A DNA stretch of 56,628 nt from Loigolactobacillus rennini DSM 20253 (GCF_001436505.1 NZ_AYYI01000007.1:1-56628); one strand, 5' to 3'. Shown: positions 1-9,700, counted from the stretch's first letter. The notes: generated by a model from the sequence alone, not told the origin. A program made the numbers and translations.

Positions 1-594
1 CTATACAATTCAGAAATCTTTTATGCATTTACACAAAATATTTTACGCTCTCCTTTAACCATTTATGGTTATGTTTCAATGTCAACATTCTACTTAGTTA
101 GCCAATGGTTAACTAAGTATGGAGAAATGACTTTTCATATGACACTTGCAAATGCGCGGTATTTAGTCAGTATTTATAGTATTGGATCCATTGTTGGTGT
201 TGTTTTAATGACCTTACTAAGCCGACTGCACATTAGACCAACTGTTTTAATGTTAAGTAATACAAGTATTTCGCTAGTTACATTGATTGCGATGACAACG
301 ATCTTCCGTCCAATAGTTCTTTTTGTGGGTTCTTTTACTATTGGTTTTTCCGCTGCTGGTGGAGTTATGCAAGTTGGTCTAACTGTTATGAGTAAACTTT
401 TTCCAAAGAAAAAAGGCTTAATTACAGGAATTTATTATACGGCGGGCAGTCTTTCTTCTTTTTCCATTCCGATTATTACGGGGTATCTTTACCACTTTAG
501 TGTGTGGTACATTATGTTGCTTGACTGTTTTATCGCGTTTTTAGGTGTTTTAATTAGTACTATTGTGGTATTTAATACAAAAAAATTAATTTAG
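1..594 (+). CDS. MFS transporter, C-terminal part (cut by window edge)
   Basis: The reading frame is open from base 1 to the TAG at 594, so the gene starts upstream and only about the last 197 codons are visible. The segment is highly hydrophobic with about six membrane helices. A Gly/Ala/Ser-rich stretch followed by a KKKGLITG-like loop is typical of the C-terminal half of a major facilitator transporter. The substrate cannot be named. The DNA is AT-rich compared with the genes from 3 kb onward, as is the thioesterase gene that follows 65 bases later. An internal ATG at 79 is not the true start, because the protein sequence upstream of it continues in frame and is membrane-like. Confidence 0.8.
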   Translation, partial: LYNSEIFYAFTQNILRSPLTIYGYVSMSTFYLVSQWLTKYGEMTFHMTLANARYLVSIYSIGSIVGVVLMTLLSRLHIRPTVLMLSNTSISLVTLIAMTTIFRPIVLFVGSFTIGFSAAGGVMQVGLTVMSKLFPKKKGLITGIYYTAGSLSSFSIPIITGYLYHFSVWYIMLLDCFIAFLGVLISTIVVFNTKKLI

Positions 595-659
595 ATTAAT
601 AAATTTGTTATGATTTTTGATTTTAAATACGAATTTTTAATTATAGGTAGTGTTGTGGT

Positions 660-1100
660 GTGGAAAGAAAATGGCTATATCAGTATCGTACTGGCGATTT
701 CTATGTTGAACCATACATGCTGAATCATTTAAATATTTTGCATGGTGGTGAGTTGGTTAGACAATGTGATAGTGCAATTGGTTTATTGGCATCGGCATAT
801 GCGGGTACCAGTGTTTTAACTGCCGCGATTAAAGAGTTTTCTTTTAAAAGACGATCACAAATAGGTGATCATATTAATTTTGAAGTTTCATTAATTGAAA
901 CAAGTTCCAGAACAATGACATTTTACGCAACTATTAATTTAGAAAGACTTAATGGTACCAATTTAAAGGTCGGTGAAACTATTTTTATTTTTGTAGCCGT
1001 AAATAAAGATTTCAAGCCAATTACTATACCCACCTTTACGCCTAAAGATATAAATCAAAAACAGTTTATAAAAAGGATTAAGCAACAATTTCATTTATAA
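660..1100 (+). CDS. Hotdog-fold acyl-CoA thioesterase (PaaI/YkhA-like)
   Basis: A 146-residue protein. Residues 15-60 hold a HxxxLHGGEL-type segment followed by an Asp-containing helix, the usual active-site region of hotdog thioesterases, which hydrolyse acyl-CoA or related thioesters in the cytoplasm. The start is GTG at 660, since an in-frame TAG lies at 648-650. The ribosome binding site is weak (AGGT at 645-648). The gene lies just behind the partial MFS gene and could be cotranscribed with it. The C-terminal 30 residues are basic and probably extend past the fold. The family is fairly certain; the substrate is unknown. Confidence 0.7.
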   Translation: MERKWLYQYRTGDFYVEPYMLNHLNILHGGELVRQCDSAIGLLASAYAGTSVLTAAIKEFSFKRRSQIGDHINFEVSLIETSSRTMTFYATINLERLNGTNLKVGETIFIFVAVNKDFKPITIPTFTPKDINQKQFIKRIKQQFHL

Positions 1101-1122
1101 ACTAAATCTATTAAATTACTGG

Positions 1123-1182
1123 GGGGTTATTTCTCCTTATGCTCAAAGAAACACAAATAAGGGAATACCCCTATTATTATTT
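1123..1182 (+). terminator. Imperfect stem-loop after the thioesterase gene
   Basis: GGGG-initiated left arm (1123-1140) and an ATAAGGGAATACCCC right arm (1157-1171) pair imperfectly and are followed by a T/A-rich tract. It probably ends the upstream transcript. The pairing has bulges, so confidence is moderate. Confidence 0.4.
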
Positions 1183-1198
1183 AACGCCCTGCAATTTA

Positions 1199-1227
1199 AT
1201 CACAGCAGTAATGAAATCGGTTACAAT
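1199..1227 (+). promoter_or_regulatory. Promoter of the lactate permease gene
   Basis: ATCACA (1199-1204) and TACAAT (1222-1227) are separated by 17 bases. Each box matches the consensus at four or five of six positions. The -10 box overlaps the cre site at 1212-1225, so CcpA binding would block polymerase. Confidence 0.5.
1212..1225 (+). promoter_or_regulatory. cre site (CcpA operator) before lctP
   Basis: TGAAATCGGTTACA matches the consensus TGWAANCGNTNWCA at every position. It lies 52 bases before the permease start and overlaps its -10 box, which predicts repression by CcpA when preferred sugars are present. Confidence 0.8.
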
Positions 1228-1277
1228 TGGAGAAGACCTGAAAAGAGCTGATAGTTTAAAGACAGGAGGACATTAAG

Positions 1278-2816
1278 ATGCATTGGGGATTATTTGCCGC
1301 GGCGTTATTGCCGATTATTTGGTTGATTTTTTCATTAGGTGTTTTGAAAATGTCGGGTAGTAAAGCATGTACGTTGGGATTAATTCTAACTATTATACTT
1401 GCCATTGTGGTGTTCGATATGTCATGGCTTGATAGTTTGACTGCTGCTTTGGAAGGTGCTGTGATGGGTATTTGGCCGATTGTTTATATTATTATTGCTG
1501 CTGTTTTTACTTACAATTTAACAACGGCTAGTGGCAGCATGAAGACTATTCGTTCCGGATTGTCTGGTATTACCAATGATAAACGGCTATTGGTGTTGAT
1601 TATTGCGTGGGGATTTGGGGGTTTTTTAGAAGCAATTGCCGGCTTTGGTACTGCAGTTGCTATTCCAGCAAGTATTTTAATGGCGTTTGGTGTTAATCCG
1701 ATTTTGGCTGCGACGATTTGCTTAATTGCTAATACGACACCGACTGCCTTTGGTGCAATTGGGTTACCGGTCATTACGCTTGCACAAATTGCAAAATTAG
1801 ATGTCATTCATTTATCTTATTTAGTCACCGTGCAGATGCTACCATTAATTGTCATTATCCCGTTTGTTTTAGTTGCTTTAATCGGTGGTGGCATCAAAGC
1901 AATCCGTGAAGTTTGGGCGCCAACATTGGCGGCTGGTTTAGCTTTTGGAATCCCGCAGATTATTGTTGCTCGTTATTTAGGTGCTGAATTACCTGCAATT
2001 ATTGGTGCATTGGTATGTATTATCGTCACAGTTTGGTTTGCTCGCCGCTATGAAAAAAAGCGACCTAGTGAAGCAAAAGTAACAGCGAACTTACCATCAA
2101 CCAAACAGTTTGCTTTAGCTGCGATGCCATTCATACTGGTTTTTGTTTTTGTCATGTTGGCGTCACCTTTAGTGCCACCACTCAATCACTTTTTAGTTAG
2201 CATTAAATCAGCAATCACGATTTATACGGGGTCGGGAGCTGCACCTTATGTATTTAATTGGGTTTCGACACCAGGGACGTTGATTATTATTGCGACTATT
2301 ATCGGTGGTCTAATTCAAAAAATGAAATTGGGACAGATTTTTAAAATTTTAGGAAAGACAGCTGTTCAAATGGTACAAACTTTGATTACAGTTTGTGCAA
2401 TTGTCGCTTTGGCAAAAGTTATGGGTTACAGTGGTATGATTTCCGTCATTGCGGCAACGCTAGTTAGTCTGCTAGGTGCGTTCTATCCGGTGATCTCGCC
2501 TTTAATTGGTGCTTTAGGCACTTTTGTAACCGGCTCGGATACTTCTGCCAACGTGTTATTTGGTAGTTTACAGCGTCAAGCAGCAGCGGCGTTACATGAT
2601 AGCCGTTACTGGGTAGTTGCTGCAAATGCTGTTGGGGCAACTGCAGGTAAAATGATTTCGCCACAAAGTATTGCTGTAGCATCTGCTGCAACCAATTTGC
2701 AAGGACAAGAAGGTAATATCCTCAAGCGTAGCATGACCTATTTTTTAGGTTATTTAGTCATTATTTGTCTGTGGATATTTGTGGCCGGATTAATGGTTGG
2801 TGCGTTGCATATCTAG
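1278..2816 (+). CDS. lctP: L-lactate permease (LctP/LldP family)
   Basis: A 512-residue integral membrane protein with about 12-14 hydrophobic segments. It carries the family signature near residues 115-130 (GGFLEAIAGFGTAVAIPASI region) and a conserved C-terminal segment with GSDTSANVLFG (about residues 416-426). The family moves L-lactate, and often glycolate, with protons across the cytoplasmic membrane. The start at 1278 is set by the strong GGAGGA site at 1264-1269. The gene stands alone between a stem-loop and a good terminator (2845-2887). The perfect cre site at the promoter suggests carbon catabolite repression, which fits lactate re-use after sugar is exhausted. Confidence 0.88.
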   Translation: MHWGLFAAALLPIIWLIFSLGVLKMSGSKACTLGLILTIILAIVVFDMSWLDSLTAALEGAVMGIWPIVYIIIAAVFTYNLTTASGSMKTIRSGLSGITNDKRLLVLIIAWGFGGFLEAIAGFGTAVAIPASILMAFGVNPILAATICLIANTTPTAFGAIGLPVITLAQIAKLDVIHLSYLVTVQMLPLIVIIPFVLVALIGGGIKAIREVWAPTLAAGLAFGIPQIIVARYLGAELPAIIGALVCIIVTVWFARRYEKKRPSEAKVTANLPSTKQFALAAMPFILVFVFVMLASPLVPPLNHFLVSIKSAITIYTGSGAAPYVFNWVSTPGTLIIIATIIGGLIQKMKLGQIFKILGKTAVQMVQTLITVCAIVALAKVMGYSGMISVIAATLVSLLGAFYPVISPLIGALGTFVTGSDTSANVLFGSLQRQAAAALHDSRYWVVAANAVGATAGKMISPQSIAVASAATNLQGQEGNILKRSMTYFLGYLVIICLWIFVAGLMVGALHI

Positions 2817-2844
2817 ATAAATATCAAATTTATTGTTAATAATT

Positions 2845-2887
2845 AAAGCCAGGACAGAAGTGAAATACTTTTGCTCTGGCTTTGTTT
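2845..2887 (+). terminator. Rho-independent terminator after lctP
   Basis: The arms AAAGCCAGGACAGAAGT (2845-2861) and ACTTTTGCTCTGGCTTT (2867-2883) pair nearly perfectly around a five-base loop, followed by TGTTTTG. Confidence 0.8.
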
Positions 2888-2955
2888 TGCTCAACTTTTC
2901 AGTTGGTTTAAAACTTAGTATAATAATAAGCAAACCAAGCGAACGGATGGTAGGC

Positions 2956-3807
2956 ATGGAGTTAACGGAAAAAGCACCAGCAAAAATTAATTTAAGTTTA
3001 GATGCTATTTCGCGCCACTTAGATGGTCAATATGAGTGGGAAATGGTAATGACCTCAGTTGATCTTGCTGATTACGTTAGGCTAACACCAACGCGGTCAG
3101 CAACGATCACATTACGGACTAATAGCGGTTTTCTACCAGTTGATCAACGTAATTTAGCCTTGCAAGCAGCGCTGTTACTACAGAAAACAGCGCGGGTAAC
3201 TACCGGTGCGTCAATTATGATTGATAAGCACATCCCGGTAGCAGCTGGTTTAGGCGGTGGTAGTACGGATGCTGCAGCTGTCTTACGCGGATTGAACAGT
3301 CTGTGGCGATTAAAATGGTCACCAGCAAAATTGGCTCAACTAGGCGCTGCAATTGATTCGGATGTGCCTTACTGTGTTTATTCACAGACTGCGCTGGTTA
3401 CTGGTGTTGGTGATCAAATCCATTTGTTACCTAAATTACCCCCTTTTGGGGTAGTTTTAGCTAAGCCGCGCGTTGGCATTTCGACTTCGCGTTTGTTGCG
3501 GAGGATTAATGATGTGTCACAGTTAACGCACCCGCCAGTAGCAACGATGGTTCGGGCCATTGAACAAGCAGACTATTCGGGGATAGTTAATAATATGGGG
3601 AATGCACTGGCAACTGTCAGTCAGCAATATTATCCTCAGATTGCGCACGTACAACGGCAAATGTTGCGCTTTGGGGCAGATGCAGTTCAAATGAGTGGCA
3701 GTGGGCCAACCGTTTTTGGTTTGTGTACTAAATATTCTCGTGCGCAGCATATTTTTAACAGTATGAAAGGTTTTTGTCGTGATGTTTATTTGGTACGACC
3801 GCTGTAA
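2956..3807 (+). CDS. ispE: 4-diphosphocytidyl-2-C-methyl-D-erythritol kinase (GHMP kinase)
   Basis: A 283-residue GHMP kinase. Residues 6-16 carry KAPAKINLSLD, residues 94-108 carry the ATP-binding motif PVAAGLGGGSTDAAA, and near residue 256 is the third motif MSGSGPTVFGLC. This order is diagnostic of IspE, which phosphorylates CDP-methylerythritol in the MEP isoprenoid pathway. No other MEP gene is in the window, and lactobacilli are known to rely on mevalonate instead, so the cellular role may differ. The reading frame is open further upstream. ATG 2956 is chosen because the protein then starts like family members; ATG 2947 is the alternative. purR follows 171 bases downstream. Confidence 0.85.
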   Translation: MELTEKAPAKINLSLDAISRHLDGQYEWEMVMTSVDLADYVRLTPTRSATITLRTNSGFLPVDQRNLALQAALLLQKTARVTTGASIMIDKHIPVAAGLGGGSTDAAAVLRGLNSLWRLKWSPAKLAQLGAAIDSDVPYCVYSQTALVTGVGDQIHLLPKLPPFGVVLAKPRVGISTSRLLRRINDVSQLTHPPVATMVRAIEQADYSGIVNNMGNALATVSQQYYPQIAHVQRQMLRFGADAVQMSGSGPTVFGLCTKYSRAQHIFNSMKGFCRDVYLVRPL

Positions 3808-3915
3808 AAAATAGACAAATCTTTGGCTATATTTAAATTTGCACCGATAAATCCTCTGTTTTACTAGCTTTTTTGATAAAAAGGCGAACTATTTTGCTTA
3901 AAAGTTAATAAATGC

Positions 3916-3944
3916 TAGTTTTTTTGCGATAAAGTCTATATAAT
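3916..3944 (+). promoter_or_regulatory. Candidate purR promoter
   Basis: A perfect TATAAT lies at 3939-3944, 35 bases before the start codon. The -35 region is poor (TAGTTT at 3916-3921, 17-base spacer). A weak PurBox-like sequence with a CGAAC core lies upstream at 3880-3893. Confidence 0.5.
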
Positions 3945-3978
3945 GGACAAGCGAATGCTTTGAAATGAGGTGGATTTG

Positions 3979-4806
3979 TTGAAAGTAAGACGAAGTGAAC
4001 GATTAATTGATATTACGCATTATTTATTAGAGCGGCCCCATACATTAGTGCCGCTGACTTTTTTTGCTAAACGTTATGAATCAGCAAAATCGTCAATTAG
4101 TGAAGATCTAGGAATTGTTAGGCGAACTTTTAAAGGCCGGGGAACTGGGATTTTACAAACTATTCCAGGCGCTGCTGGTGGCGTGCGTTTTATTCCGACG
4201 ATTGCCCCAGCTGAGGCGACTGAATTCATCCGGGCAATGGCCATTGAACTTTCTGATAAAAGTCGATTGTTACCAGGTGGGTATGTTTATTTGTCTGATT
4301 TATTAGGGCAGCCCAAAGTACTTCGAGCAGTTGGACGTTTAATTGCAACACAGTACGCACAACAGCAAGTTGATGCGGTAATGACAGTTGCTACTAAAGG
4401 TGTTCCGATTGCGCAAAGTGTTTCAGCTTACTTAAATGTACCTTTTGTGATTGTCCGCCGTGATTCTAAAATTACTGAAGGTCCCACTGTTAGCGTTAAC
4501 TATGTGTCAGGTTCTTCACGTCGTGTTGAAAAGATGGAATTATCCAAACGGAGCCTAAGTCAAAATTCACGTGTCTTAGTGGTTGATGATTTCATTAAAG
4601 GTGGCGGTACAGTTAATGGAATGAAGAGCTTGATTGAAGAATTTGATTCGCAATTAGTCGGTATTACTGTTTTTGCAGAATCACTTTTTTCAGGAAAGCG
4701 GCCAATTTCAGACTACACAGCTTTATTAGCAGTCGATCAGGTTGATGATCAGGCTAAGATGCTGCACGTTAAAGCAGGTAATTATTTAGAACGGACATTT
4801 AACTAA
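3979..4806 (+). CDS. purR: Purine operon regulator PurR (Bacillus type)
   Basis: A 275-residue protein closely resembling Bacillus PurR. It has an N-terminal winged-helix domain (about 1-75, with RRSERL, PLTFF and YESAKSSISEDL) and a phosphoribosyltransferase-like domain with the PRPP loop VLVVDDFIKGGGTVNG near 198-213. In this family PRPP binding tunes DNA binding at PurBox sites: repression in Bacillus, activation in Lactococcus. TTG 3979 is preferred as start because GAGGTGG (3966-3972) is properly spaced from it and the protein then begins MKVRRS like Bacillus PurR. GTG 3970 and TTG 3976 overlap or crowd that site. The gene precedes glmU and prs; Prs makes the effector PRPP. Confidence 0.92.
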   Translation: MKVRRSERLIDITHYLLERPHTLVPLTFFAKRYESAKSSISEDLGIVRRTFKGRGTGILQTIPGAAGGVRFIPTIAPAEATEFIRAMAIELSDKSRLLPGGYVYLSDLLGQPKVLRAVGRLIATQYAQQQVDAVMTVATKGVPIAQSVSAYLNVPFVIVRRDSKITEGPTVSVNYVSGSSRRVEKMELSKRSLSQNSRVLVVDDFIKGGGTVNGMKSLIEEFDSQLVGITVFAESLFSGKRPISDYTALLAVDQVDDQAKMLHVKAGNYLERTFN

Positions 4807-4933
4807 TCTTAGCTATTATGTAGTCCCTTTAAAAACAATGGCCATAAACGTGAATTAATCCGATTTTTTAGTTTTTATCGGGTTATAAGCTGAGTTAAGT
4901 TCGTCTTTGGTTTTTTTGTTTGTCCGACAGCAC

Positions 4934-4962
4934 TTGTCAGTTATTTGTGACTAAGCTATGAT
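4934..4962 (+). promoter_or_regulatory. glmU promoter
   Basis: TTGTCA (4934-4939) and TATGAT (4957-4962) are 17 bases apart, each with five of six consensus bases. Transcription would start near 4970, leaving a leader of about 72 bases. Confidence 0.7.
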
Positions 4963-5041
4963 AAATAAGTGTTATTCAGGATGGGTGATTCCGCCCTAAT
5001 ATTTTTGGATGATAGGTTGATTCTGGAATAGAGGTAAGAAA

Positions 5042-6421
5042 ATGACGGCAAAATACACGATAATTTTAGCGGCTGGTCAAGGAACACGAATGAAATCAAA
5101 GTTAACTAAAGTGCTTCATCCTGTTTGTGGTCGGCCAATGGTCGATCACGTATTAACGCAGGCTGAACAATTACAGCCAGACAAAATTGTGACTGTGATT
5201 GGCCATGGTGCTGATCAAGTTAAAACCGTGTTGGGAAAGCGGACAGATTATGCCCGCCAAGCAGTACAAAAAGGGTCTGGAGATGCTGTCTTACAGGCAG
5301 AGGCCCAGTTAGGTGACAAAACCGGCATGACCATGGTGGTCAGTGGTGATACGCCACTTTTAACGGCAAAAACGTTTGAACAGTTATTTGAATATCATCG
5401 GGAAAAAGGGGCTAAAGCGACAGTATTGACAGCTGTTGCACCTGATCCAACCGGGTATGGTCGAATTGTCCGCAATGATTTAGGTGTTGTTGAAAAAATT
5501 GTGGAACAAAAGGACGCTACGCGAGAAGAAGCAGCTATCAAAGAAATTAACACAGGTGTTTATTGCTTTGATAATGCAACTTTATTCAAAGCATTACATG
5601 AAGTTGGTAATGATAATGCCCAAGGGGAGTATTACTTAACAGATGTTATTGGTATTTTAAAAGCTAAGGGAGAAATTGTCGCAGCTTATAAGATGAAGAA
5701 CTTTGCGGAATCGCTAGGAGTTAATACGCGACAGGCTTTAGCACAAGCGACCACCATTATGCAACAACGGATTAACCAACAGCATATGGCAGCTGGGGTG
5801 ACTTTAGTTGATCCGGCGGCAACGCACATTGATGTGGGCGTTGAAATTGGGCGCGATACAACGATTGAAGCCAATGTTACGATTAAGGGAAATACCACCA
5901 TTGGCGAAGATTGCACTATCACTTCAGGTTCAGCTTTAACTGATGCAACAATTGGTAATGATGTTCAGATTACCAGTTCAACCATTGAAGCTTCCACAAT
6001 GCATGATCACAGTAATATTGGCCCAATGAGCCATTTGCGGCCAGAATCTGACATTGGCGAACATGTTCATATCGGTAATTTCTGTGAAGTTAAGAAAGCA
6101 CAATTAGGCGCTTATACTAAAATGGGTCATTTAACCTATGTTGGTAATGCTACTTTAGGAAAACACATTAATATTGGTTGCGGTGTTGTTTTTGTGAACT
6201 ACGATGGTTTGCATAAGCACCAGACATCAGTAGGCGACTGGGCATTTATTGGCAGTAATTCTAATTTAGTTGCGCCAGTTAAAGTCGCAGACCATGCCTT
6301 TATTGCAGCTGGTTCAACGATTACAGATAATATTAATTTCCATGACATGGCCATTGCCCGGGCCCGGCAGGTGAATAAGCCCGATTATTGGAACAAGCTG
6401 CCTCACGAACCTGAAAATTAG
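5042..6421 (+). CDS. glmU: Bifunctional UDP-GlcNAc pyrophosphorylase / GlcN-1-P acetyltransferase
   Basis: A 459-residue bifunctional enzyme. The N-terminal nucleotidyltransferase domain has the [12 protein letters not shown] loop at about residues 9-20. From about residue 250 the chain is a left-handed beta helix of hexapeptide repeats, the acetyltransferase, with conserved SHLRPE, NYDG and [10 protein letters not shown] segments. It makes UDP-GlcNAc, the precursor of peptidoglycan and wall glycopolymers, so it feeds the murA gene later in the window. The length is normal. The start at 5042 follows GAGGTAAG (5032-5039). prs lies 115 bases downstream with a hairpin between (6444-6476), an arrangement shared with Bacillus. 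Confidence 0.96.
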   Translation: MTAKYTIILAAGQGTRMKSKLTKVLHPVCGRPMVDHVLTQAEQLQPDKIVTVIGHGADQVKTVLGKRTDYARQAVQKGSGDAVLQAEAQLGDKTGMTMVVSGDTPLLTAKTFEQLFEYHREKGAKATVLTAVAPDPTGYGRIVRNDLGVVEKIVEQKDATREEAAIKEINTGVYCFDNATLFKALHEVGNDNAQGEYYLTDVIGILKAKGEIVAAYKMKNFAESLGVNTRQALAQATTIMQQRINQQHMAAGVTLVDPAATHIDVGVEIGRDTTIEANVTIKGNTTIGEDCTITSGSALTDATIGNDVQITSSTIEASTMHDHSNIGPMSHLRPESDIGEHVHIGNFCEVKKAQLGAYTKMGHLTYVGNATLGKHINIGCGVVFVNYDGLHKHQTSVGDWAFIGSNSNLVAPVKVADHAFIAAGSTITDNINFHDMAIARARQVNKPDYWNKLPHEPEN

Positions 6422-6443
6422 CCTTTAATGAAAAAAGCGTTAG

Positions 6444-6476
6444 TTTTGGCTGACTAGCTTGCTTTGTCGGCTAAAA
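6444..6476 (+). other. Intergenic hairpin between glmU and prs
   Basis: TTTTGGCTGAC (6444-6454) pairs with GTCGGCTAAAA (6466-6476), 11 base pairs with two G-U pairs in RNA. No T-run follows on the plus strand, so it is not a typical terminator. It could be a processing or stability element in a glmU-prs transcript. Confidence 0.45.
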
Positions 6477-6536
6477 TTACCTATTATTTAATTGTGGGTT
6501 TAATTACAGGTCATTAAATTAAAGATGGAGGCTCTC

Positions 6537-7523
6537 ATGTCAGAACATTATTTCGATCCAAAGCTAAAGATTTTTGCTTTGAATTCAAACAAACCGTTGG
6601 CACAAAAAATTGCTGATGAGGTTGGTGTTGAGCTGGGAAAGACGACTGTCGACAAATTTAGCGATGGTGAAATCCGGATCAATATCGAAGAAAGCATTCG
6701 TGGCGACAATGTTTACGTCATTCAATCAACTTCCGCACCGGTAAACGATAATCTTATGGAATTAATGATCATGATTGATGCACTGCGGCGCGCGTCTGCA
6801 GAGTCGATCAATGTGGTAATACCATATTATGGCTATGCGCGGCAAGACCGTAAGGCAAGATCACGTGAACCAATCACGGCTAAATTGGTTGCAAACATGC
6901 TGACGATGGCAGGTGCAACTCGAATTTTGGCGTTAGATTTACATGCTGCCCAAATTCAAGGTTTCTTTGATATTCCAGTTGATCACTTAATGGGAGCACC
7001 TTTAATTGCTGATTATTTCTTATCCAATGGCGTTAGCGATGATGCAGTAGTCGTCTCACCAGATCATGGAGGCGTCACCCGGGCACGTAAACTGGCAGAA
7101 TTCTTAAAAGCGCCACTAGCCATTATTGATAAACGGCGGCCACGGGCGAACGTTGCTGAAGTGATGAACATTATTGGTGATGTTAAAGGTAAAAAGTGTG
7201 TGTTAATCGATGATATGATCGATACGGCAGGAACCATTACCTTAGGTGCTCAAGCATTGATGGATGCGGGTGCCACGGTAGTTTATGCCAGTGCTACACA
7301 CGCTGTCTTATCTGGACCAGCCATTGAGCGGATTTCTAACTCGCCGATTAAACAGTTGGTTGTGACGGATTCCATTCAATTGCCGCAAGAAAAACTGATT
7401 GATAAAGTTGTTCAAATCTCAGTAGGACCATTAATCGGGGATGCCATTAAACGAATCCATGAGAATAAACCAGTGAGTCCCTTGTTTGAAAATAAATTTC
7501 ATAAAGAGCTTAAGTATAATTAA
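6537..7523 (+). CDS. prs: Ribose-phosphate pyrophosphokinase (PRPP synthetase)
   Basis: A 328-residue class I PRPP synthetase. It transfers pyrophosphate from ATP to ribose 5-phosphate, supplying purine, pyrimidine, histidine and NAD synthesis as well as the PurR effector. Visible are the N-terminal [12 protein letters not shown], the SDGE segment, [11 protein letters not shown], and the PRPP-binding loop [13 protein letters not shown] at about 222-234. ATG 6537 is chosen because ATGGAGG (6525-6531) is the ribosome site; the in-frame ATG at 6525 lies inside it. A near-perfect terminator follows directly. Confidence 0.95.
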   Translation: MSEHYFDPKLKIFALNSNKPLAQKIADEVGVELGKTTVDKFSDGEIRINIEESIRGDNVYVIQSTSAPVNDNLMELMIMIDALRRASAESINVVIPYYGYARQDRKARSREPITAKLVANMLTMAGATRILALDLHAAQIQGFFDIPVDHLMGAPLIADYFLSNGVSDDAVVVSPDHGGVTRARKLAEFLKAPLAIIDKRRPRANVAEVMNIIGDVKGKKCVLIDDMIDTAGTITLGAQALMDAGATVVYASATHAVLSGPAIERISNSPIKQLVVTDSIQLPQEKLIDKVVQISVGPLIGDAIKRIHENKPVSPLFENKFHKELKYN

Positions 7524-7543
7524 ATTTAATGTTAAATCACGAT

Positions 7544-7590
7544 AAACGTGTTGGGTGAGTGGGATGACTGCGCACCCAACACGTTTTTTT
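7544..7590 (+). terminator. Terminator after prs
   Basis: A perfect 14-bp stem (AAACGTGTTGGGTG at 7544-7557 with its complement at 7573-7586) is followed by seven T. Confidence 0.92.
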
Positions 7591-7601
7591 AAAGGGAATG
7601 G

Positions 7602-8540
7602 ATGAGGCTAGTGTGGTGGTTAAGCGGATTTTTTCTAATTTTGGCAATTGGCGCATGTTGGCGAAATCACTTTTGGCTGGGCAGTTATAGTGTACTTTTA
7701 GCCCTTGGTTTAGGTGGTTGGCAGTTAGGCCAAGACGTGATAGCTATTTGCTTCACACGTTATTGGCTATTTTGGTTTAGTATTGCCAGTTTAAGTTTGT
7801 GGTTTGTTGGTGGTTGGTTGATTTATTTTGGTCAGCAACGTGTTAAGCACACTCAAAAGCAATTAATTTACCGGGGACTACAAGGTGTTGGCTTGGTCAG
7901 TTTTTTTTTACCAATCTTCACTTATGTTGGACCGCGCTGGTTGGTTGACTTACTGTGGTTGAGCTGCGGATACTTTGCCGGGGGCTTTTTAGCTTATATT
8001 TTGGCTTCTTTGTTGTTACAGTTAGTTCCAAAGCCGACACCTACTTATTTAGTTGTTTTAGGCTCGGGTTTGCAACCAGACGGGCAATTAACGCAGACAT
8101 TAAGCAATCGCGTTCAACTTGCTGTGGCGCTATTGACTAATACTACAAGTCAAATCGTTTTATCTGGTGGTCAAGGTGCGGATGAACCTGAACCCGAGGC
8201 TATCGCGATGGCTAAGGCTATACTTGCTCAAGGTGTTGCTGCAGATAGACTGCATTTAGAAACGCAATCAACGTCGACTTGGGAAAATTTGCGTTTTTCA
8301 TTTGCTTTAGTGCCAGCAAATGCGCAAATTGGGATTGTGACTAGTAATTTTCATTTATTGCGGGCCCAATTGTACAGTCGGCGGCTGAAACGGTCTTGCA
8401 GTTATTATGCAGCATTGGCACCTGGAAAAGCTTTTATACTGGGAAGCTTACGCGATTATTTGGCGCTGCTAGTACTAACTGGTTGGTGGCAATTAAGTGG
8501 GTGGTTATTGTGCCTAGTGACGGTTTGTTTTTTAGTGTAG
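7602..8540 (+). CDS. YdcF-family (DUF218) membrane protein
   Basis: A 312-residue protein with four to five hydrophobic helices in the first 140 residues, then a cytoplasmic or surface DUF218/YdcF domain and a last hydrophobic segment at the C-terminus. The domain starts with VVLGSGLQPDGQLTQTLSNR and includes LSGGQG, an acidic EPEPEA segment, TWENL and SNFHLLRAQ. These are the conserved blocks of this Rossmann-like family (SanA/YdcF type), linked in other bacteria to the envelope but without a firmly known reaction. The start ATG 7602 follows AAAGGG (7591-7596). It is monocistronic and sits between the prs terminator and the rlmN promoter. Confidence 0.8.
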   Translation: MRLVWWLSGFFLILAIGACWRNHFWLGSYSVLLALGLGGWQLGQDVIAICFTRYWLFWFSIASLSLWFVGGWLIYFGQQRVKHTQKQLIYRGLQGVGLVSFFLPIFTYVGPRWLVDLLWLSCGYFAGGFLAYILASLLLQLVPKPTPTYLVVLGSGLQPDGQLTQTLSNRVQLAVALLTNTTSQIVLSGGQGADEPEPEAIAMAKAILAQGVAADRLHLETQSTSTWENLRFSFALVPANAQIGIVTSNFHLLRAQLYSRRLKRSCSYYAALAPGKAFILGSLRDYLALLVLTGWWQLSGWLLCLVTVCFLV

Positions 8541-8542
8541 GC

Positions 8543-8571
8543 TTGCAGAACCCACTAACTTAAGCTACCAT
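8543..8571 (+). promoter_or_regulatory. rlmN promoter
   Basis: TTGCAG (8543-8548) and TACCAT (8566-8571) are 17 bases apart, 50 bases before the rlmN start. Confidence 0.5.
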
Positions 8572-8620
8572 TAGCATATTGTGAAAACGGAATGTTAACG
8601 GGATAATCGGAGGCAGTAAC

Positions 8621-9700
8621 ATGGCAAAAACATCCATTTATGGATTAGATAAACAAGCATTAATTGATTGGTTTATCGCGCATGGCGATAAAAAGTTTCG
8701 GGCAACACAGGTTTGGGATTGGCTTTACGTTAAGCGGGTGACTAGTTTTGCTGCAATGACCAATTTGTCAAAGGCAACTAGTGCCTTACTGACGGAAAAT
8801 TTTGATTTTAGTCCGCTAGTGCCATTAGAAGTGCAAGAAGCACCTAATCATGAAACGACAAAGTATTTATTTCAATTGGCAGATAAGCAATTAATTGAAA
8901 CGGTTTTGATGCGGCATGATTATGGGTTGTCGGTTTGTGTAACAACGCAAGTAGGATGCAACATGGGTTGTACTTTCTGTGCAAGTGGCCTAGTTGCTAA
9001 ACAACGTAATTTAACTACTGGTGAAATTGTTGCACAGGTGATGCAAATCCAGCATTATTTAGACGATCAAAATGCAGGTGAGCGAGTAAGTCATGTTGTG
9101 GTAATGGGAATCGGTGAACCTTTTGACAATTTCACGCATGTTATGCGCTTTTTAAGCATTATCAATGATCAAAAAGGATTGGCAATCGGTGCCCGGCACA
9201 TCACAGTTTCGACTTGTGGCCTAGCAGATAAAATCCGCGAATTTGCGGATTATGATACCCAGGTGAATTTAGCAATTTCACTTCATGCACCTAATGATAC
9301 TCTGCGTAACCGGCTGATGCGGATTAACCGCAAATGGAATTTGGAAAAATTATTCGCCGCTGTGCATTATTACCTAGACAAAACTAACCGGCGAATTGAT
9401 TTTGAATACATTATGCTAAATGATGTCAATGACCATCAAGAAGAAGCTTTTCAACTTGCAGCCTTATTAAAAGACATTCACCGTTTGGCATACGTCAATT
9501 TAATTCCGTATAATCCAGTTGCTGAACATGCGCAGTACTCTCGTAGTCCTAAAAAACGGGTGATGGCATTTTATAACACGTTGAAGCAGCAAGGAATTAA
9601 TGTGCAAATTCGGCGTGAATTTGGCACAGACATTGATGCTGCTTGCGGCCAACTACGCACTAAGAAAATGAAGTCCAATCAGCAACATAAAAAAGCTTAA
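8621..9700 (+). CDS. rlmN: Dual-specificity 23S rRNA/tRNA adenine-C2 methyltransferase RlmN
   Basis: A 359-residue radical-SAM methyltransferase. The iron-sulfur ligands are C113, C117 and C120 in [17 protein letters not shown] motif follows and the C-terminal catalytic cysteine lies in [10 protein letters not shown]. The family methylates C2 of adenosine 2503 in 23S rRNA and A37 of some tRNAs. GGAGG (8610-8614) precedes the ATG. The conserved cysteines separate it from non-catalytic relatives. A Cfr resistance enzyme would be the only close alternative, but the neighbourhood and N-terminus fit housekeeping RlmN. Confidence 0.94.
   Translation: MAKTSIYGLDKQALIDWFIAHGDKKFRATQVWDWLYVKRVTSFAAMTNLSKATSALLTENFDFSPLVPLEVQEAPNHETTKYLFQLADKQLIETVLMRHDYGLSVCVTTQVGCNMGCTFCASGLVAKQRNLTTGEIVAQVMQIQHYLDDQNAGERVSHVVVMGIGEPFDNFTHVMRFLSIINDQKGLAIGARHITVSTCGLADKIREFADYDTQVNLAISLHAPNDTLRNRLMRINRKWNLEKLFAAVHYYLDKTNRRIDFEYIMLNDVNDHQEEAFQLAALLKDIHRLAYVNLIPYNPVAEHAQYSRSPKKRVMAFYNTLKQQGINVQIRREFGTDIDAACGQLRTKKMKSNQQHKKA

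Noticed and set aside
3880-4908. PurBox-like CGAAC sequences before purR (3880-3893) and, inverted, before glmU (4897-4908)
   Set aside because: Both match only the CGAAC core and differ from AWWWCCGAACWWT at two or three positions, without a clear paired box.
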